The notes under the pieces are model-generated. The model worked only from the letters and a program-made list of their open reading frames with translations. It was not told the DNA's origin and searched no databases. A DNA stretch of 64,000 bases, from NCBI RefSeq assembly GCF_001544575.2, contig NZ_FCNY02000023.1, positions 49,045 through 113,044 on the forward strand. The letters run 5' to 3'. Every line of letters begins with the position of its first letter. Position 1 is the first letter of the stretch. The position numbers and the translations under genes were made by a program. This DNA is from Caballeronia cordobensis (GTDB lineage: Bacteria > Pseudomonadota > Gammaproteobacteria > Burkholderiales > Burkholderiaceae). Shown piece after piece: positions 1-8,855 of this stretch.

Positions 1-877
1 CGAACGGCTCGTACTTCGCCTTCGCCTGTTCATAGCGAAAGCCGCCGTGCAGACTCCAGCGCACGATCAGCGGGCCCATCTTTTCTTCATCGAGCAGCGC
101 CAGCGCCTTCGCCTGACGGCGCACGTCCGGCATGCGCGCGTGCACGCCGATGCAATAACGCACGTTCGCCTCGCGCAATGCGCGGACAAAGCGCGGCGTG
201 AGCATCACCGCATCGCGAATCTCGACGGCGTAGCAGGTCTCGCCTTCGAGCGGCGGCAGCGCATTGAGGAACGCCGACAGCCGGTCGATGAAGCGCGCCG
301 GATCGACGATCATCGCGTCGGGCAGCGGTGAGAACTGGAACACGAGCGCGCCCGCTTTCGCGCCGAGGCCGGCGACGCACGGCGTCACGAATTCGTCGAT
401 GGCGATCTGCGCGTTCAGAAACGCGGGGTTTTCCGCGTCCGGCGTGCCGCGCTCGCCGCGCACGAAGGCATCGGTGACGGAGGCCGGCGCTTTCACGATG
501 AAACGAAAATGCTCGGGCACCTGAGACGCATAACGCGCGTATTGCGCGAGCGAGAGCGGCGCGTAGAACGAGCGGTCGATCGATACGCCCTTGAGCAGCG
601 GATGCGCGCCGTAAGCGGTGAGACCATCGCGCGAGAGCTTCGCGTTCGAATACTCGTCGCTGTAGACAATGCCGCGCCAGCCGGGAAACGACCATGTCGA
701 GGTGCCGAGATGGATCGTGGCGGGCAGGCGCTTCGCGAGCGTTTCGAGTTCGGGCTGCAAAGACGCGGGAAGGACGCCGCGCGGCCTGGGCGGCTTGGCG
801 GACGGGATCGGCTTCGCAGCTTCGGAAGGCGCCGGCGCGCCGAACAGATCGCTCTGTTCGGCCGGCTCGGGCTGCAT
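1..877 (-). CDS. DUF72 domain-containing protein (3' end beyond left edge)
   Basis: The gene starts at 877 and reads out of the window at position 1, so about 292 residues are visible and the C-terminus is missing. After a proline-rich N-terminal extension of about 50 residues the sequence enters a DUF72 (YecE-like) TIM-barrel fold: HLGTSTWSFPGWRG near residues 56-69, then SIDRSFYAPLS near 98-108 and HFRFIVKAP near 122-130, the usual order in the family. The biochemical role of DUF72 proteins is not established. It begins 11 bases after the cfa-family stop in the same direction, so the two are probably co-transcribed. A second, shorter DUF72 protein lies at 52759-53538. Confidence 0.88.
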   Translation of the reverse strand, partial: MQPEPAEQSDLFGAPAPSEAAKPIPSAKPPRPRGVLPASLQPELETLAKRLPATIHLGTSTWSFPGWRGIVYSDEYSNAKLSRDGLTAYGAHPLLKGVSIDRSFYAPLSLAQYARYASQVPEHFRFIVKAPASVTDAFVRGERGTPDAENPAFLNAQIAIDEFVTPCVAGLGAKAGALVFQFSPLPDAMIVDPARFIDRLSAFLNALPPLEGETCYAVEIRDAVMLTPRFVRALREANVRYCIGVHARMPDVRRQAKALALLDEEKMGPLIVRWSLHGGFRYEQAKAKYEPF

Positions 878-888
878 GGACGGAAGAA

Positions 889-2103
889 TCAGAGCGCCTT
901 CTCGTAGATATACCGCCGCGACCACGGCAGCGTCGTGGCGCTCCGTCCCGCCTTGCGGCAGACCACCTGATAGATCGACACGTCGTCGTTTTCGAACGCG
1001 TACGCGCAGCCCGCCAGATACACGCGCCAGATGCGGAAATGCTCATCGTCGACGAGCTTCCTCGCTTCGTCCGCGTGCGCTTCGAACCGCTCGGCCCAGA
1101 CATTGAGCGTATGCGCGTAGTGCCGCCGCAGGCTTTCGACATCGACCGCCTCCAGCCCGCCGCGCTGCATGCTTTCGAGCGCGAGGCCGATGTGCGGCAA
1201 CTCGCCATCGGGGAACACGTATTTGTCGATGAACTCGCCGCCGCCGAGCGAGGTTTCGCCGCTGTCGGCATCGGAAGACGTAATGCCGTGATTCATCGCG
1301 ATGCCGTCATCGACGAGCAGATCGCGGATCTTCGCGAAGTAATCCGGCAGATTCTTGCGCCCGACATGCTCGAACATGCCGACGCTCGTGATGCGGTCGA
1401 ACTGCCCCGGAATGTCGCGATAGTCCTGCAGCCGGATCTCGATCCTGTCTTCGAGTCCGGCCGCTTTCACGCGTTCGGTCGCGAGCTTGAACTGGTTTTC
1501 CGAGAGCGTGACGCCCACGCATTGCGCGCCGAACTTCTGCGCCGCGCGGATGACGAGCGCGCCCCAGCCGCAGCCGATATCGAGAAGACGCTGCCCCGGC
1601 TGCACCTGGATCTTCGTGAGGATGTGATCGATCTTCTTGAGCTGCGCGGTGTCGATATCTTCGTCGCCGTTCTCGAAATACGCGCAGGAGTACACCATGT
1701 TCTTGTCGAGCCAGAGCTTGTAGAACTCGTTCGACACATCGTAGTGGTACTGAATGGCTTTCTTGTCCGACGACTTCGAGTGATTGAAGTAACGCCGCAC
1801 GCGGGCGAGCTTGCTTGCGCTCGTCACCGTACTTTTCGCGAGCCCATAGCTGATGTTGATGATGTCGGAGAGCTTGCCTTCGATATCGATCTTGCCCTTC
1901 ACATACGCTTCGCCGAGATTGTCGAGGCTCGGTTCGAGCAGATAGGGCAGCGCGGTCGCGCTCTTCACGTGCAGCGTCACCTGAGGCGCGGCGAACTGGC
2001 CGAAATCGTGCTGCTGGCCATCCCACAGCACGAGCCGCGCGGGCAGGTCGGCCCGGTCTCGCACTTCCTGCACCCACTGCGTCAGCTTCTTCTCCCAGAA
2101 CAT
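889..2103 (-). CDS. cfa: Cyclopropane-fatty-acyl-phospholipid synthase family protein
   Basis: This 404-residue protein is a SAM-dependent methyltransferase of the CFA synthase (Mycolic_acid_syn/CMAS) family, which adds a methylene group across double bonds of membrane phospholipid acyl chains. Visible hallmarks are YHYDVSNEFY near residues 119-128, the SAM-binding loop LLDIGCGWGA near 173-182 and GMFEHVGRKN further on. Length matches the family. The start is supported by GGAGAAA upstream of the ATG. The downstream DUF72 gene follows after 11 bases. Proteobacteria often carry several CFA-like paralogues, so whether this is the main Cfa or a relative with another acyl substrate cannot be told here. 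Confidence 0.88.
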   Translation of the reverse strand: MFWEKKLTQWVQEVRDRADLPARLVLWDGQQHDFGQFAAPQVTLHVKSATALPYLLEPSLDNLGEAYVKGKIDIEGKLSDIINISYGLAKSTVTSASKLARVRRYFNHSKSSDKKAIQYHYDVSNEFYKLWLDKNMVYSCAYFENGDEDIDTAQLKKIDHILTKIQVQPGQRLLDIGCGWGALVIRAAQKFGAQCVGVTLSENQFKLATERVKAAGLEDRIEIRLQDYRDIPGQFDRITSVGMFEHVGRKNLPDYFAKIRDLLVDDGIAMNHGITSSDADSGETSLGGGEFIDKYVFPDGELPHIGLALESMQRGGLEAVDVESLRRHYAHTLNVWAERFEAHADEARKLVDDEHFRIWRVYLAGCAYAFENDDVSIYQVVCRKAGRSATTLPWSRRYIYEKAL

Positions 2104-2203
2104 GCTTGTTTCTCCGCGCTAAAGAAAATCAAGGGAAGGCTCGCGCCTTCATGTTCGTTGCCGTTGCGATCTCGGTTACTGCAGTGCTCGCGCTCGCTTC
2201 AGG

Positions 2204-2845
2204 TTACGGCGCAAGTCTTATGATTTGCCACGGAGCGCCCGCGCCGTCACGCGTATAGACGATCCGGTCGTGCAGGCGCGACGGGCGGCCCTGCCAGAAC
2301 TCGATGGTGTCCGGCACGACGCGATAACCGCCCCAGTGCGGCGGGCGCGGCGGCGCGTCGCCATACTTGGCGATCATCTCGCGCTCGCGCGCCTCCAGGG
2401 TCTCGCGGCTGTCGAGCGGCTGGCTCTGATCCGACGCCCATGCGCCGATACGCGAACCGAGCGGGCGCGAGGCGTAATACGCGTCGCTTTCCTCGTCGCT
2501 GGTCTTTTCGACGCGGCCCTCGATACGCACCTGGCGTTCGAGTTCGATCCAGTGGAACAGCAGGCTCGCGGCGGAATTCGCGGCCAGTTCGCGGCCCTTG
2601 CGGCTTTCGTAATTGGTGAAGAAAACGAATCCGCGCTCGTCGACGCCCTTGATAAGCACGATGCGCGCGGACGGACGCCCTTCTCCGTCGACGGTGGCGA
2701 GCGTCATGGCATTCGGTTCGGGCAGCTTCGCATCGAGCGCCTGCGCGAACCAGGTATGAAACTGCTGCACCGGGTCCGGATTGACATCGGCGGCATCGAG
2801 CGCGCCGCGCGAATAGTTCTTACGAAGATCTGCGAGAGTCGTCAT
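2204..2845 (-). CDS. pdxH: Pyridoxamine/pyridoxine 5'-phosphate oxidase
   Basis: PdxH is the FMN enzyme that oxidises pyridoxine 5'-phosphate or pyridoxamine 5'-phosphate to pyridoxal 5'-phosphate in the cytoplasm. The 213-residue length is standard. The FMN-binding stretches RIVLIKGVDERGFVFFTNY and SRKGRELAANS lie in the N-terminal half, LFHWIELERQVRIEGRV follows, and the C-terminus ends with the conserved WQIIRLAP, preceded by FWQGRPSRLHDR. It is monocistronic on the minus strand, about 100 bases upstream of the cfa-type gene, with divergent tcdA on its other side. Confidence 0.96.
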   Translation of the reverse strand: MTTLADLRKNYSRGALDAADVNPDPVQQFHTWFAQALDAKLPEPNAMTLATVDGEGRPSARIVLIKGVDERGFVFFTNYESRKGRELAANSAASLLFHWIELERQVRIEGRVEKTSDEESDAYYASRPLGSRIGAWASDQSQPLDSRETLEAREREMIAKYGDAPPRPPHWGGYRVVPDTIEFWQGRPSRLHDRIVYTRDGAGAPWQIIRLAP

Positions 2846-3125
2846 TTTTATGCAAGCGCTACAGTCGCGTCAGTATAGCCAAGGAGAAACGATCTTGCCC
2901 TGATTACCCTGAACGCGAAGCGCCGGGGAGTGCGACGTTCGCGGCTATCACGTTCATGGTTTCGATAAGGCAGAATACGCAATTCGTTCGAATTTTGCAT
3001 GATCGGGCACGTAAGTTTCCACGCCCGACAGCCGCCTGTAAGCCTTGATTGACGCCGCACAACGGACGTCGCCTTTTTCTGGCTTTTAATTTGCTTTCAA
3101 CGCACCGTTTTTTCGCTCGCACGAC

Positions 3126-3971
3126 ATGAACGCTTCATCCGAAACCGCTCTACCGCTTTCCGCCGAAGTCGCCGCCGATCGCGAGCGCCGCTTCGGCGGC
3201 ATCGCGCGTCTGTATGGCGCGCCCGCGCTCGCCGCGTTCGAGAGGGCGCATGTCGCGGTGATCGGCATCGGCGGCGTGGGCTCGTGGGTCGCCGAAGCGC
3301 TCGCGCGCAGCGCCATCGGCAAGCTGACGCTGATCGACCTCGACAATGTCGCGGAGAGCAACACCAACCGGCAGATTCACGCGCTCGACGGCAACTACGG
3401 CAAAGCGAAAGTCACCGCGATGGCCGAGCGCATCCGGCTGATCGATCCGGCCTGCGAAGTGCGGCAGATCGAAGACTTCGTCGAGCCCGGCAACTTCGAC
3501 GCGACGCTCGGCGGCGGCTTCGATTACGTGATCGATGCGATCGACAGCGTGCGCACCAAAACCGCGCTGATCGCGTGGTGCGTGGCGCGCAAGCAGGCGC
3601 TCATCACGGTGGGCGGCGCGGGCGGTCAACTGGACCCGACGCGCATTCGCATCGACGATCTGGCGCTCACGATCCAGGACCCGCTGTTGTCGAAAGTGCG
3701 CGGCCAGTTGCGCAAGCTGCACGGCTTTCCGCGCGGGCCGAAGGCGCGTTTCAAGGTGAGCGCCGTGTATTCGGACGAACCGCTGATCTATCCCGAAGCG
3801 GCCGCGTGCGATATCAGCGAGGGCGCGGAACATCTCGAAACGGGCGCGGGCCATACCGGGCCGGTCGGGCTCAATTGCGCGGGCTTCGGGTCGAGCGTGT
3901 GCGTGACGGCAAGCTTCGGTTTCGCGGCCGCCGCGCATGTGCTGCGCGAACTGGCGAAACGCGCCGCCTGA
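3126..3971 (+). CDS. tcdA: tRNA threonylcarbamoyladenosine dehydratase
   Basis: TcdA (CsdL) is an E1-like enzyme that uses ATP to cyclise t6A at position 37 of ANN-decoding tRNAs into ct6A. The 281-residue protein opens with RRFGGIARLYG, then the nucleotide-binding loop VIGIGGVGSWVAEAL near residues 45-59, TLIDLDNVAESNTNRQ and VIDAIDSVRTK, all in the ThiF/MoeB order. TsaE, needed for the t6A precursor, is encoded 5 kb downstream at 8837. A hairpin with U-rich flanks follows the stop. Confidence 0.95.
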   Translation: MNASSETALPLSAEVAADRERRFGGIARLYGAPALAAFERAHVAVIGIGGVGSWVAEALARSAIGKLTLIDLDNVAESNTNRQIHALDGNYGKAKVTAMAERIRLIDPACEVRQIEDFVEPGNFDATLGGGFDYVIDAIDSVRTKTALIAWCVARKQALITVGGAGGQLDPTRIRIDDLALTIQDPLLSKVRGQLRKLHGFPRGPKARFKVSAVYSDEPLIYPEAAACDISEGAEHLETGAGHTGPVGLNCAGFGSSVCVTASFGFAAAAHVLRELAKRAA

Positions 3972-3975
3972 AAGC

Positions 3976-4007
3976 AAAACGGCCAGCTTTCGAAAGCTGA
4001 CCGTTTT
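3976..4007. terminator. Bidirectional intrinsic terminator between tcdA and the thioredoxin-TPR gene
   Basis: A 15-bp stem with one mismatch (AAAACGGCCAGCTTT against AAAGCTGACCGTTTT) closes on a CG loop. The A- and T-rich outer ends let it work in both directions. It lies between two convergent genes. Confidence 0.85.
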
Positions 4008-4028
4008 GATTTGAAAGGCAACGCGAAA

Positions 4029-4877
4029 TCAGTTCATTGCCGCGCTCAGCCTGCGCCGCCACTTCGAAACGAGATCCGGCTGATTCGCGGCGAGGTCGAA
4101 CACGGAAAGCATCGTCTTGCGGCCCACGTCGTCCATGAAGGCGCGGTCGCGCACGACGATGGCAAGCAGATGCTCCAGCGCGCCGTCGTAATCGCGTCCC
4201 GCGATCAGGCGGTTGGCGAGCGCGAAGCGCGCATCCAGATCGTCCGGCTTCGCATTGACGGCGTCGATCAGCGCGTCGGCGGGCGGCAGGTCGGCTGCGG
4301 CATCGGCGGCGTCGAGTTCGGTTTTCAGCGCGTTGTAGCGGGCGTCGATGCCCTGCGTCGTCTTCGGCGAGAGCAGCTTGTCCTCTTCCTTTGCTTCGTC
4401 GATGCGCCGCTCCGCGATCAGCCATTCGATCAGGTCCAGACGCGCATCGTCCCAGCCGGGATCGAGCGCGAGCGCGGCCTTGATCGTGTCGATGGCCTTC
4501 TTGCGGTCGCCCGCCGCCCACGCCGTCTGCGCGGTGCGGCGCTCGACGTCGGCGCCAGCGGGCACGAGCCGGTCGAGAAACTCGCGCAACTGGCCTTCGG
4601 GCAACACGCCGATGAACTGATCGACCGGCCTGCCATCCGCGAACGCGACCACATGGGGAATGCTGCGCACCTGGAAATGCGCGGCGAGCTCCTGGTTTTC
4701 ATCGACGTTCACCTTCACGAGCTTCCATGCGCCCGCGGCTTCGGCTTCGAGCCGTTCCAGCATCGGACCGAGCGTCTTGCAGGGGCCGCACCAGGGCGCC
4801 CAGAAATCGACCAGAACGGGTGCGAGCATCGACGCGTTGATGACGTCGTTCTCGAAGGTGGCGAGGGTCGTATCCAT
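4029..4877 (-). CDS. cnoX: Thioredoxin domain-TPR protein (CnoX/YbbN-like)
   Basis: The 282-residue protein has an N-terminal thioredoxin fold (VDFWAPWCGPCKTLGPML near residues 23-40) followed by a helical tetratricopeptide region, the CnoX/YbbN architecture. E. coli CnoX is a chaperedoxin that holds oxidised clients and passes them to GroEL and DnaK. E. coli CnoX lacks an intact CXXC, whereas this one keeps WCGPC, so it may also reduce disulfides. AGGAGAAAACGC precedes the ATG. The gene stands alone between convergent tcdA and the pirin gene upstream; groESL is far away at 50 kb. Confidence 0.88.
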   Translation of the reverse strand: MDTTLATFENDVINASMLAPVLVDFWAPWCGPCKTLGPMLERLEAEAAGAWKLVKVNVDENQELAAHFQVRSIPHVVAFADGRPVDQFIGVLPEGQLREFLDRLVPAGADVERRTAQTAWAAGDRKKAIDTIKAALALDPGWDDARLDLIEWLIAERRIDEAKEEDKLLSPKTTQGIDARYNALKTELDAADAAADLPPADALIDAVNAKPDDLDARFALANRLIAGRDYDGALEHLLAIVVRDRAFMDDVGRKTMLSVFDLAANQPDLVSKWRRRLSAAMN

Positions 4878-4955
4878 GCGTTTTCTCCTAATTCTTGCGG
4901 TCTATCCCATTGAGATAGGGACGATCCGTGTAAGTCTCAAGCGCGGGCGCGCATC

Positions 4956-5855
4956 TCACGCGTCGGGCGCGCGATTCTCCCGGCGCTGCGGCGGCAGCGG
5001 GATGAACTCGGTTTCGCCGGGCACGTGGCCCATGCGCTGTTCGCTCCAGGCGATCTTCGCGGCGTCGATCTTCTCGCGCGAACTCGACACGAAATTCCAT
5101 TCGATGAAGCGCGGCCCGTCGAGCGGCGCGCCGCCGAGCAGCATCGCGACCGCGCCGCCCGCGCTTTGCAGCTTCGCGTGCCCGCCCGGCGCGAGTACCG
5201 CCATCTGCTGTTCGGGCAGCGGCTCACCGTCGATGGAGAGATCGCCGCTCACGAGATAGACGCCACGTTCCTCGTGCTCGCTATCGAGCGATATCGCGCT
5301 GCCGGCCGTGAACTGCGCGGCGACGTAGAGCGTCGGCGAGAAGGTGCGCGTGGGGGCTTTCGCGCCGAACGCCGTGCCCGCGATCACGCGCAGCGTCACG
5401 CCGTCGCGCTCGATCTGCGGCAAGGCGGCCGCGGCGTGATGCTCGAACGCCGACTCGATATCCTCGCTCGCGGCCGGCATGGCGACCCACGTCTGAATGC
5501 CGTGCATGCTCTGGCCGGATGCGCGCTCCTCGTCGGGCGTGCGTTCCGAATGGACGATGCCACGGCCCGCGGTCATCCAGTTGACGTCGCCGGGCACGAT
5601 CTTCTGCACCGAGCCGACGCTGTCGCGATGCATGATCGCGCCGTCGAACAGATAGGTGACGGTCGCGAGCCCGATATGCGGATGCGGACGCACGTCGAGC
5701 CCCTTGCCGGGCATGAGCGTTGCGGGACCGATGTGGTCGAAAAAGATGAAGGGTCCGACGGTGCGCGCCGCGAGTGCGGGCAACACCCGCCGCACCATGA
5801 GGCCGCCGACGTCGTGTTGGTGAGGCTTGAGCAGTGCGCGGATCGTCGAGGGCAT
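4956..5855 (-). CDS. Pirin family protein
   Basis: This is a bicupin pirin of 299 residues, a typical length. The N-terminal cupin carries the metal-site motif HPHIGLATVTYLFDG near residues 57-71, then HRDSVGS, GRGIVHSER and HGIQTWVAMP, all characteristic of the pirin N-terminal domain. The C-terminal cupin follows. Bacterial pirins include quercetin dioxygenases and regulators of central metabolism; the substrate cannot be read from sequence. It is probably transcribed alone. Confidence 0.92.
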   Translation of the reverse strand: MPSTIRALLKPHQHDVGGLMVRRVLPALAARTVGPFIFFDHIGPATLMPGKGLDVRPHPHIGLATVTYLFDGAIMHRDSVGSVQKIVPGDVNWMTAGRGIVHSERTPDEERASGQSMHGIQTWVAMPAASEDIESAFEHHAAAALPQIERDGVTLRVIAGTAFGAKAPTRTFSPTLYVAAQFTAGSAISLDSEHEERGVYLVSGDLSIDGEPLPEQQMAVLAPGGHAKLQSAGGAVAMLLGGAPLDGPRFIEWNFVSSSREKIDAAKIAWSEQRMGHVPGETEFIPLPPQRRENRAPDA

Positions 5856-6033
5856 GGCGGGTTCCGAAGGAAAGATCGGGCGCCGGAATGGCGCGCGGGA
5901 TTCCGTCGATTCTACCGGCCGATGCCGCGCGGCGCAGACCCGTCACCGAGGCCTTCGTTTTTTACGTCGCCGCGCTTTTCGGCATGCGTGCAGCGTCGCG
6001 CAACCTTTGCAACCCTGATGGGAGATTGAAGAC

Positions 6034-6297
6034 ATGAGCAAGAACAAGCTGTTGATCGCCATTACCGCGGGCCTTTTCACCGCCACCGCAGCGACGGGCG
6101 CGTTCGCGCAGACCTCGTCGGGCAATTCGTCGGCGGGCGGCGACACCTCCGCCACGACGCAGGGCGACATGTCCGGCTCGTCCACGACCAAGCACAAGAA
6201 GCCGCGCAAGCACAGCGCGCATCCGTCCGCGGGCAAGAAGACGCCCGATGCGAGCACGGGCAACAACGCGGCGGGGGAGGGCGGGCAGAGCAAGTAA
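6034..6297 (+). CDS. Small secreted Ser/Gly/Lys-rich protein
   Basis: An 87-residue protein starts with a clear Sec signal peptide (MSKNKLLIAITAGLFTATAA then TGAFAQ, cleavage expected after AFA-Q near residue 25). The mature part is about 60 residues, low complexity, rich in Ser, Gly, Thr and Lys, with a basic patch KHKKPRKHS. There is no recognisable domain. GGGAG lies upstream of the ATG and a strong terminator follows, so it is a stand-alone expressed gene. Similar short periplasmic proteins are common in Burkholderiaceae and uncharacterised. Confidence 0.75.
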   Translation: MSKNKLLIAITAGLFTATAATGAFAQTSSGNSSAGGDTSATTQGDMSGSSTTKHKKPRKHSAHPSAGKKTPDASTGNNAAGEGGQSK

Positions 6298-6316
6298 GCA
6301 CGGCTTTCGCATGAGG

Positions 6317-6355
6317 AGGCGCTCACGCCGTTCGAGCGGCGTGAGCGCCTTTTTG
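6317..6355 (+). terminator. Intrinsic terminator after the small secreted protein
   Basis: A perfect 14-bp stem (AGGCGCTCACGCCG with CGGCGTGAGCGCCT) and a 6-base loop are followed by TTTTT. Confidence 0.92.
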
Positions 6356-6455
6356 CGTTCGCGCGTGGAAGTGCAGCATTCGACAAGCCTGCCGCGCCGC
6401 CCTCCGTTACACTTTCCGACTCGTCAACGACGTGCATGAAACGAGGGGAAGGGCG

Positions 6456-7337
6456 ATGTCGCCAAAGGATTTGCTGATCGCAAGCGTGGTCATTCTGGCG
6501 TGGGGCGTGAATTTCGTCGTCATCAAGCTGGGCCTGCACGGCGTGCCGCCGATGCTGCTCGGTGCATTGCGCTTCGCGCTCGCCGCCGTGCCGGTGTTCT
6601 TCGTCAAGCGCCCGCAGATTCCGCTGCGCTGGCTGTTTGCCTACAGCCTCACCATTTCCCTCGGCCAGTTCGCGCTGCTGTTTTACGGCATGTACGTGGG
6701 CATGCCGGCGGGACTCGCATCGCTCGTGCTGCAGGCGCAGGCGTTCTTCACGCTCGTGTTCGCGGCGATGTTCCTCGGCGAGCGCATTCGCGCGGTGAAT
6801 GTGGCCGGGCTGCTGATCGCGGCGGCGGGGCTCGCGCTCATCGGCATGCGCGGCGGGCAGGCGATGACCGTCACCGGCTTTCTCTTCACGCTCGCGGCGG
6901 CGTCGATGTGGGCGCTCGGCAATGTCGTGACCAAGCGCATGGGCAAGGTCGATCTGCTTTCGCTCGTCGTGTGGGGCAGCCTGATTCCGCCGCTGCCGTT
7001 TCTCGCGCTCTCGCTGATCTTCGAAGGCCCGGCGCGCATCGAAGCGAGTCTCGCGCGCATTCCGCTCGTGTCGGTGCTGGCGATTCTCTATCTCGCGTTC
7101 GTCGCGACGATCGTCGGCTATAGCTTGTGGGGAAAGCTGCTCGCGCGCTATCCGGCGGGCAGCGTCGCGCCGTTCTCGCTGCTCGTCCCGGTGATCGGGC
7201 TCGCCTCGGCGGCGGTGTTTCTCGGCGAGGCCTTGAGCGCCGCGCAGGTGGCGGGCGCGGCGCTCGTGATGGCGGGACTCGTGGTGAACGTCTTCGGCGC
7301 GCGGCTCATGCAGCGCATCCTGCCGGCGACGCGCTGA
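6456..7337 (+). CDS. eamA: EamA-family exporter (cysteine/O-acetylserine type)
   Basis: The 293-residue inner-membrane protein has about ten hydrophobic segments in two EamA (DUF6) repeats of the drug/metabolite transporter superfamily. Motifs recalled from E. coli EamA are present: WGVNFVVIKLGLHGVPP, GMPAGLASLVLQAQAFFT, and LAFVATIVGYSLWGKLLARY. E. coli EamA exports cysteine and O-acetylserine; transfer of that substrate is inference. I chose the ATG at 6456, preceded by GAGGGGAAGGG, over a GTG at 6432 in the same frame. It converges on amiC with only 18 bases between stops. Confidence 0.88.
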   Translation: MSPKDLLIASVVILAWGVNFVVIKLGLHGVPPMLLGALRFALAAVPVFFVKRPQIPLRWLFAYSLTISLGQFALLFYGMYVGMPAGLASLVLQAQAFFTLVFAAMFLGERIRAVNVAGLLIAAAGLALIGMRGGQAMTVTGFLFTLAAASMWALGNVVTKRMGKVDLLSLVVWGSLIPPLPFLALSLIFEGPARIEASLARIPLVSVLAILYLAFVATIVGYSLWGKLLARYPAGSVAPFSLLVPVIGLASAAVFLGEALSAAQVAGAALVMAGLVVNVFGARLMQRILPATR

Positions 7338-7355
7338 GCGCGCCGTTCCCGAGTC

Positions 7356-8855
7356 TTACGTCATGCGGCTCTTCGCGAGCGGCGGGTTCGCCGCGAAGTA
7401 GCGCTTGATGCCTTTCATGATGGCGTTGGCCATCTTGTCGCGATAGGCGTCGTCGTTCAGGCGGGCTTCCTCGTCCGGGTTGCTGATGAACGCGGTTTCC
7501 ACGAGGATCGACGGAATGTCCGGCGCCTTCAGCACGGCAAAGCCGGCCTGCTCGACCGAGCCCTTGTGCAGCTTGTTGATGCCGCCGATCTCGTTCAGCA
7601 CGAAGCTGCCGTAGCGCATCGAATCGCGGATCTGCGCGGTCGTGGACATATCGAAGAGCGCGCGGTTCACGCTCGCATCCTGCGACTTCACGTTGATGCC
7701 GCCGACCTGATCCGACGCATTCTCCTTGGCCGCCATCCAGCGTGCGGCTGCGCTCGACGCGCCATGTTCCGACAGCGCGAACACGGACGAACCGCGCGCA
7801 TCGGGCGACGTGAAGGCATCCGCGTGAATCGACACGAACAGGTCCGCCGACACGCGCTGCGCCTTCTGCACGCGCACGTTGAGCGGCACGAAGAAGTCGG
7901 CGTCGCGGGTCATCATCGCGCGCATGTTCGGCTGGGCGTCGATCTTCGCGCGCAGTTTTTTCGCGATGTCGAGCGCGATGTGCTTCTCGTAGGTGCCCTG
8001 GCCGCCGATCGCGCCGGGATCTTCGCCGCCGTGTCCCGGATCGATCGCGACCGTCAGGAGGCGCGTCGTGCCGGCCTGCTTCGGCGCGGAGAAGGTGTAC
8101 TGGTCGTCGTCGTCCTTCTTCGCGATGACGGGCGGCGGCGTCGGCGCGCGCTGCGGTTTCACCGAGGGCTTCGGCGCGGTCTCGGCAGGCGCATCGCCTT
8201 GCGCGTACTTCTGGAAAAACTCGTCGGTGGAATCGGGCGTGCCGGGCTTTTGCGCAGTCGCCGGCCCGGAGAGCGTGGCGGGCGGCGGCACCGCCGGATT
8301 GGGGTTCGCGCGGTCGAGCGCTTCCTGCTTGCGCTCGGTCTGCGCGAGCAGGTCCATGAGCGGATCGGGCGCGACGGCCGGATACAGGTCGAACACGAGC
8401 CGGTACTTGTAGCTGCCAATTGGCCCCAGCGTGAACACCTGCGGTTTCACCGAGCCTTTCAGGTCGAACACCATGCGCACGACATGCGGCTGATACTGCC
8501 CGATGCGCACCGATTGAATCTGCGGATCGTTCGGCGCGATCTTCGAGACGAGATCGCGCAGCGCCTGATCGAGATCGATGCCGGAAAGATCGACGACGAG
8601 CCGGTCCGGTCCCTGCAGCAACTGGTTGGCGTTCTGCAGCGGCTGATCCGATTCGATCGTCACGCGCGTGTAATCGCGCGCGGGCCACACGCGCACGCCG
8701 AGCACGCTGCTCGCATGCGCGAGCTTCGGTCCGGCGAGCGCAAGCACGAGCGTCGATGCGCCCGCGCGCAACACCTGGCGGCGGCGCCAGCTATGCGGCG
8801 CAAGGGCGGCGGCTTCGATCGACGCAAACGGCTTGATCAACATCTTTCGAGACAT
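7356..8855 (-). CDS. amiC: N-acetylmuramoyl-L-alanine amidase, Tat-exported
   Basis: AmiC cleaves the amide between MurNAc and the stem peptide to split septal peptidoglycan during daughter-cell separation. The 499-residue protein has a twin-arginine signal (SWRRRQVLRAGASTLVLALA), an AMIN domain at about residues 50-170, a Pro-rich linker, and a C-terminal Amidase_3 zinc domain with VAIDPGHGGEDPGAIG, the catalytic-zinc region, then SIHADAF and VETAFISNPDEE. Its start overlaps the end of tsaE by 19 bases, so the two are translationally linked. Tat export matches known AmiA/AmiC behaviour. Confidence 0.95.
   Translation of the reverse strand: MSRKMLIKPFASIEAAALAPHSWRRRQVLRAGASTLVLALAGPKLAHASSVLGVRVWPARDYTRVTIESDQPLQNANQLLQGPDRLVVDLSGIDLDQALRDLVSKIAPNDPQIQSVRIGQYQPHVVRMVFDLKGSVKPQVFTLGPIGSYKYRLVFDLYPAVAPDPLMDLLAQTERKQEALDRANPNPAVPPPATLSGPATAQKPGTPDSTDEFFQKYAQGDAPAETAPKPSVKPQRAPTPPPVIAKKDDDDQYTFSAPKQAGTTRLLTVAIDPGHGGEDPGAIGGQGTYEKHIALDIAKKLRAKIDAQPNMRAMMTRDADFFVPLNVRVQKAQRVSADLFVSIHADAFTSPDARGSSVFALSEHGASSAAARWMAAKENASDQVGGINVKSQDASVNRALFDMSTTAQIRDSMRYGSFVLNEIGGINKLHKGSVEQAGFAVLKAPDIPSILVETAFISNPDEEARLNDDAYRDKMANAIMKGIKRYFAANPPLAKSRMT

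Noticed and set aside
694..2223. A 509-codon plus-strand frame over the cfa-type gene
   Set aside because: It mirrors the codon pattern of the real gene on the other strand and has no recognisable motif.
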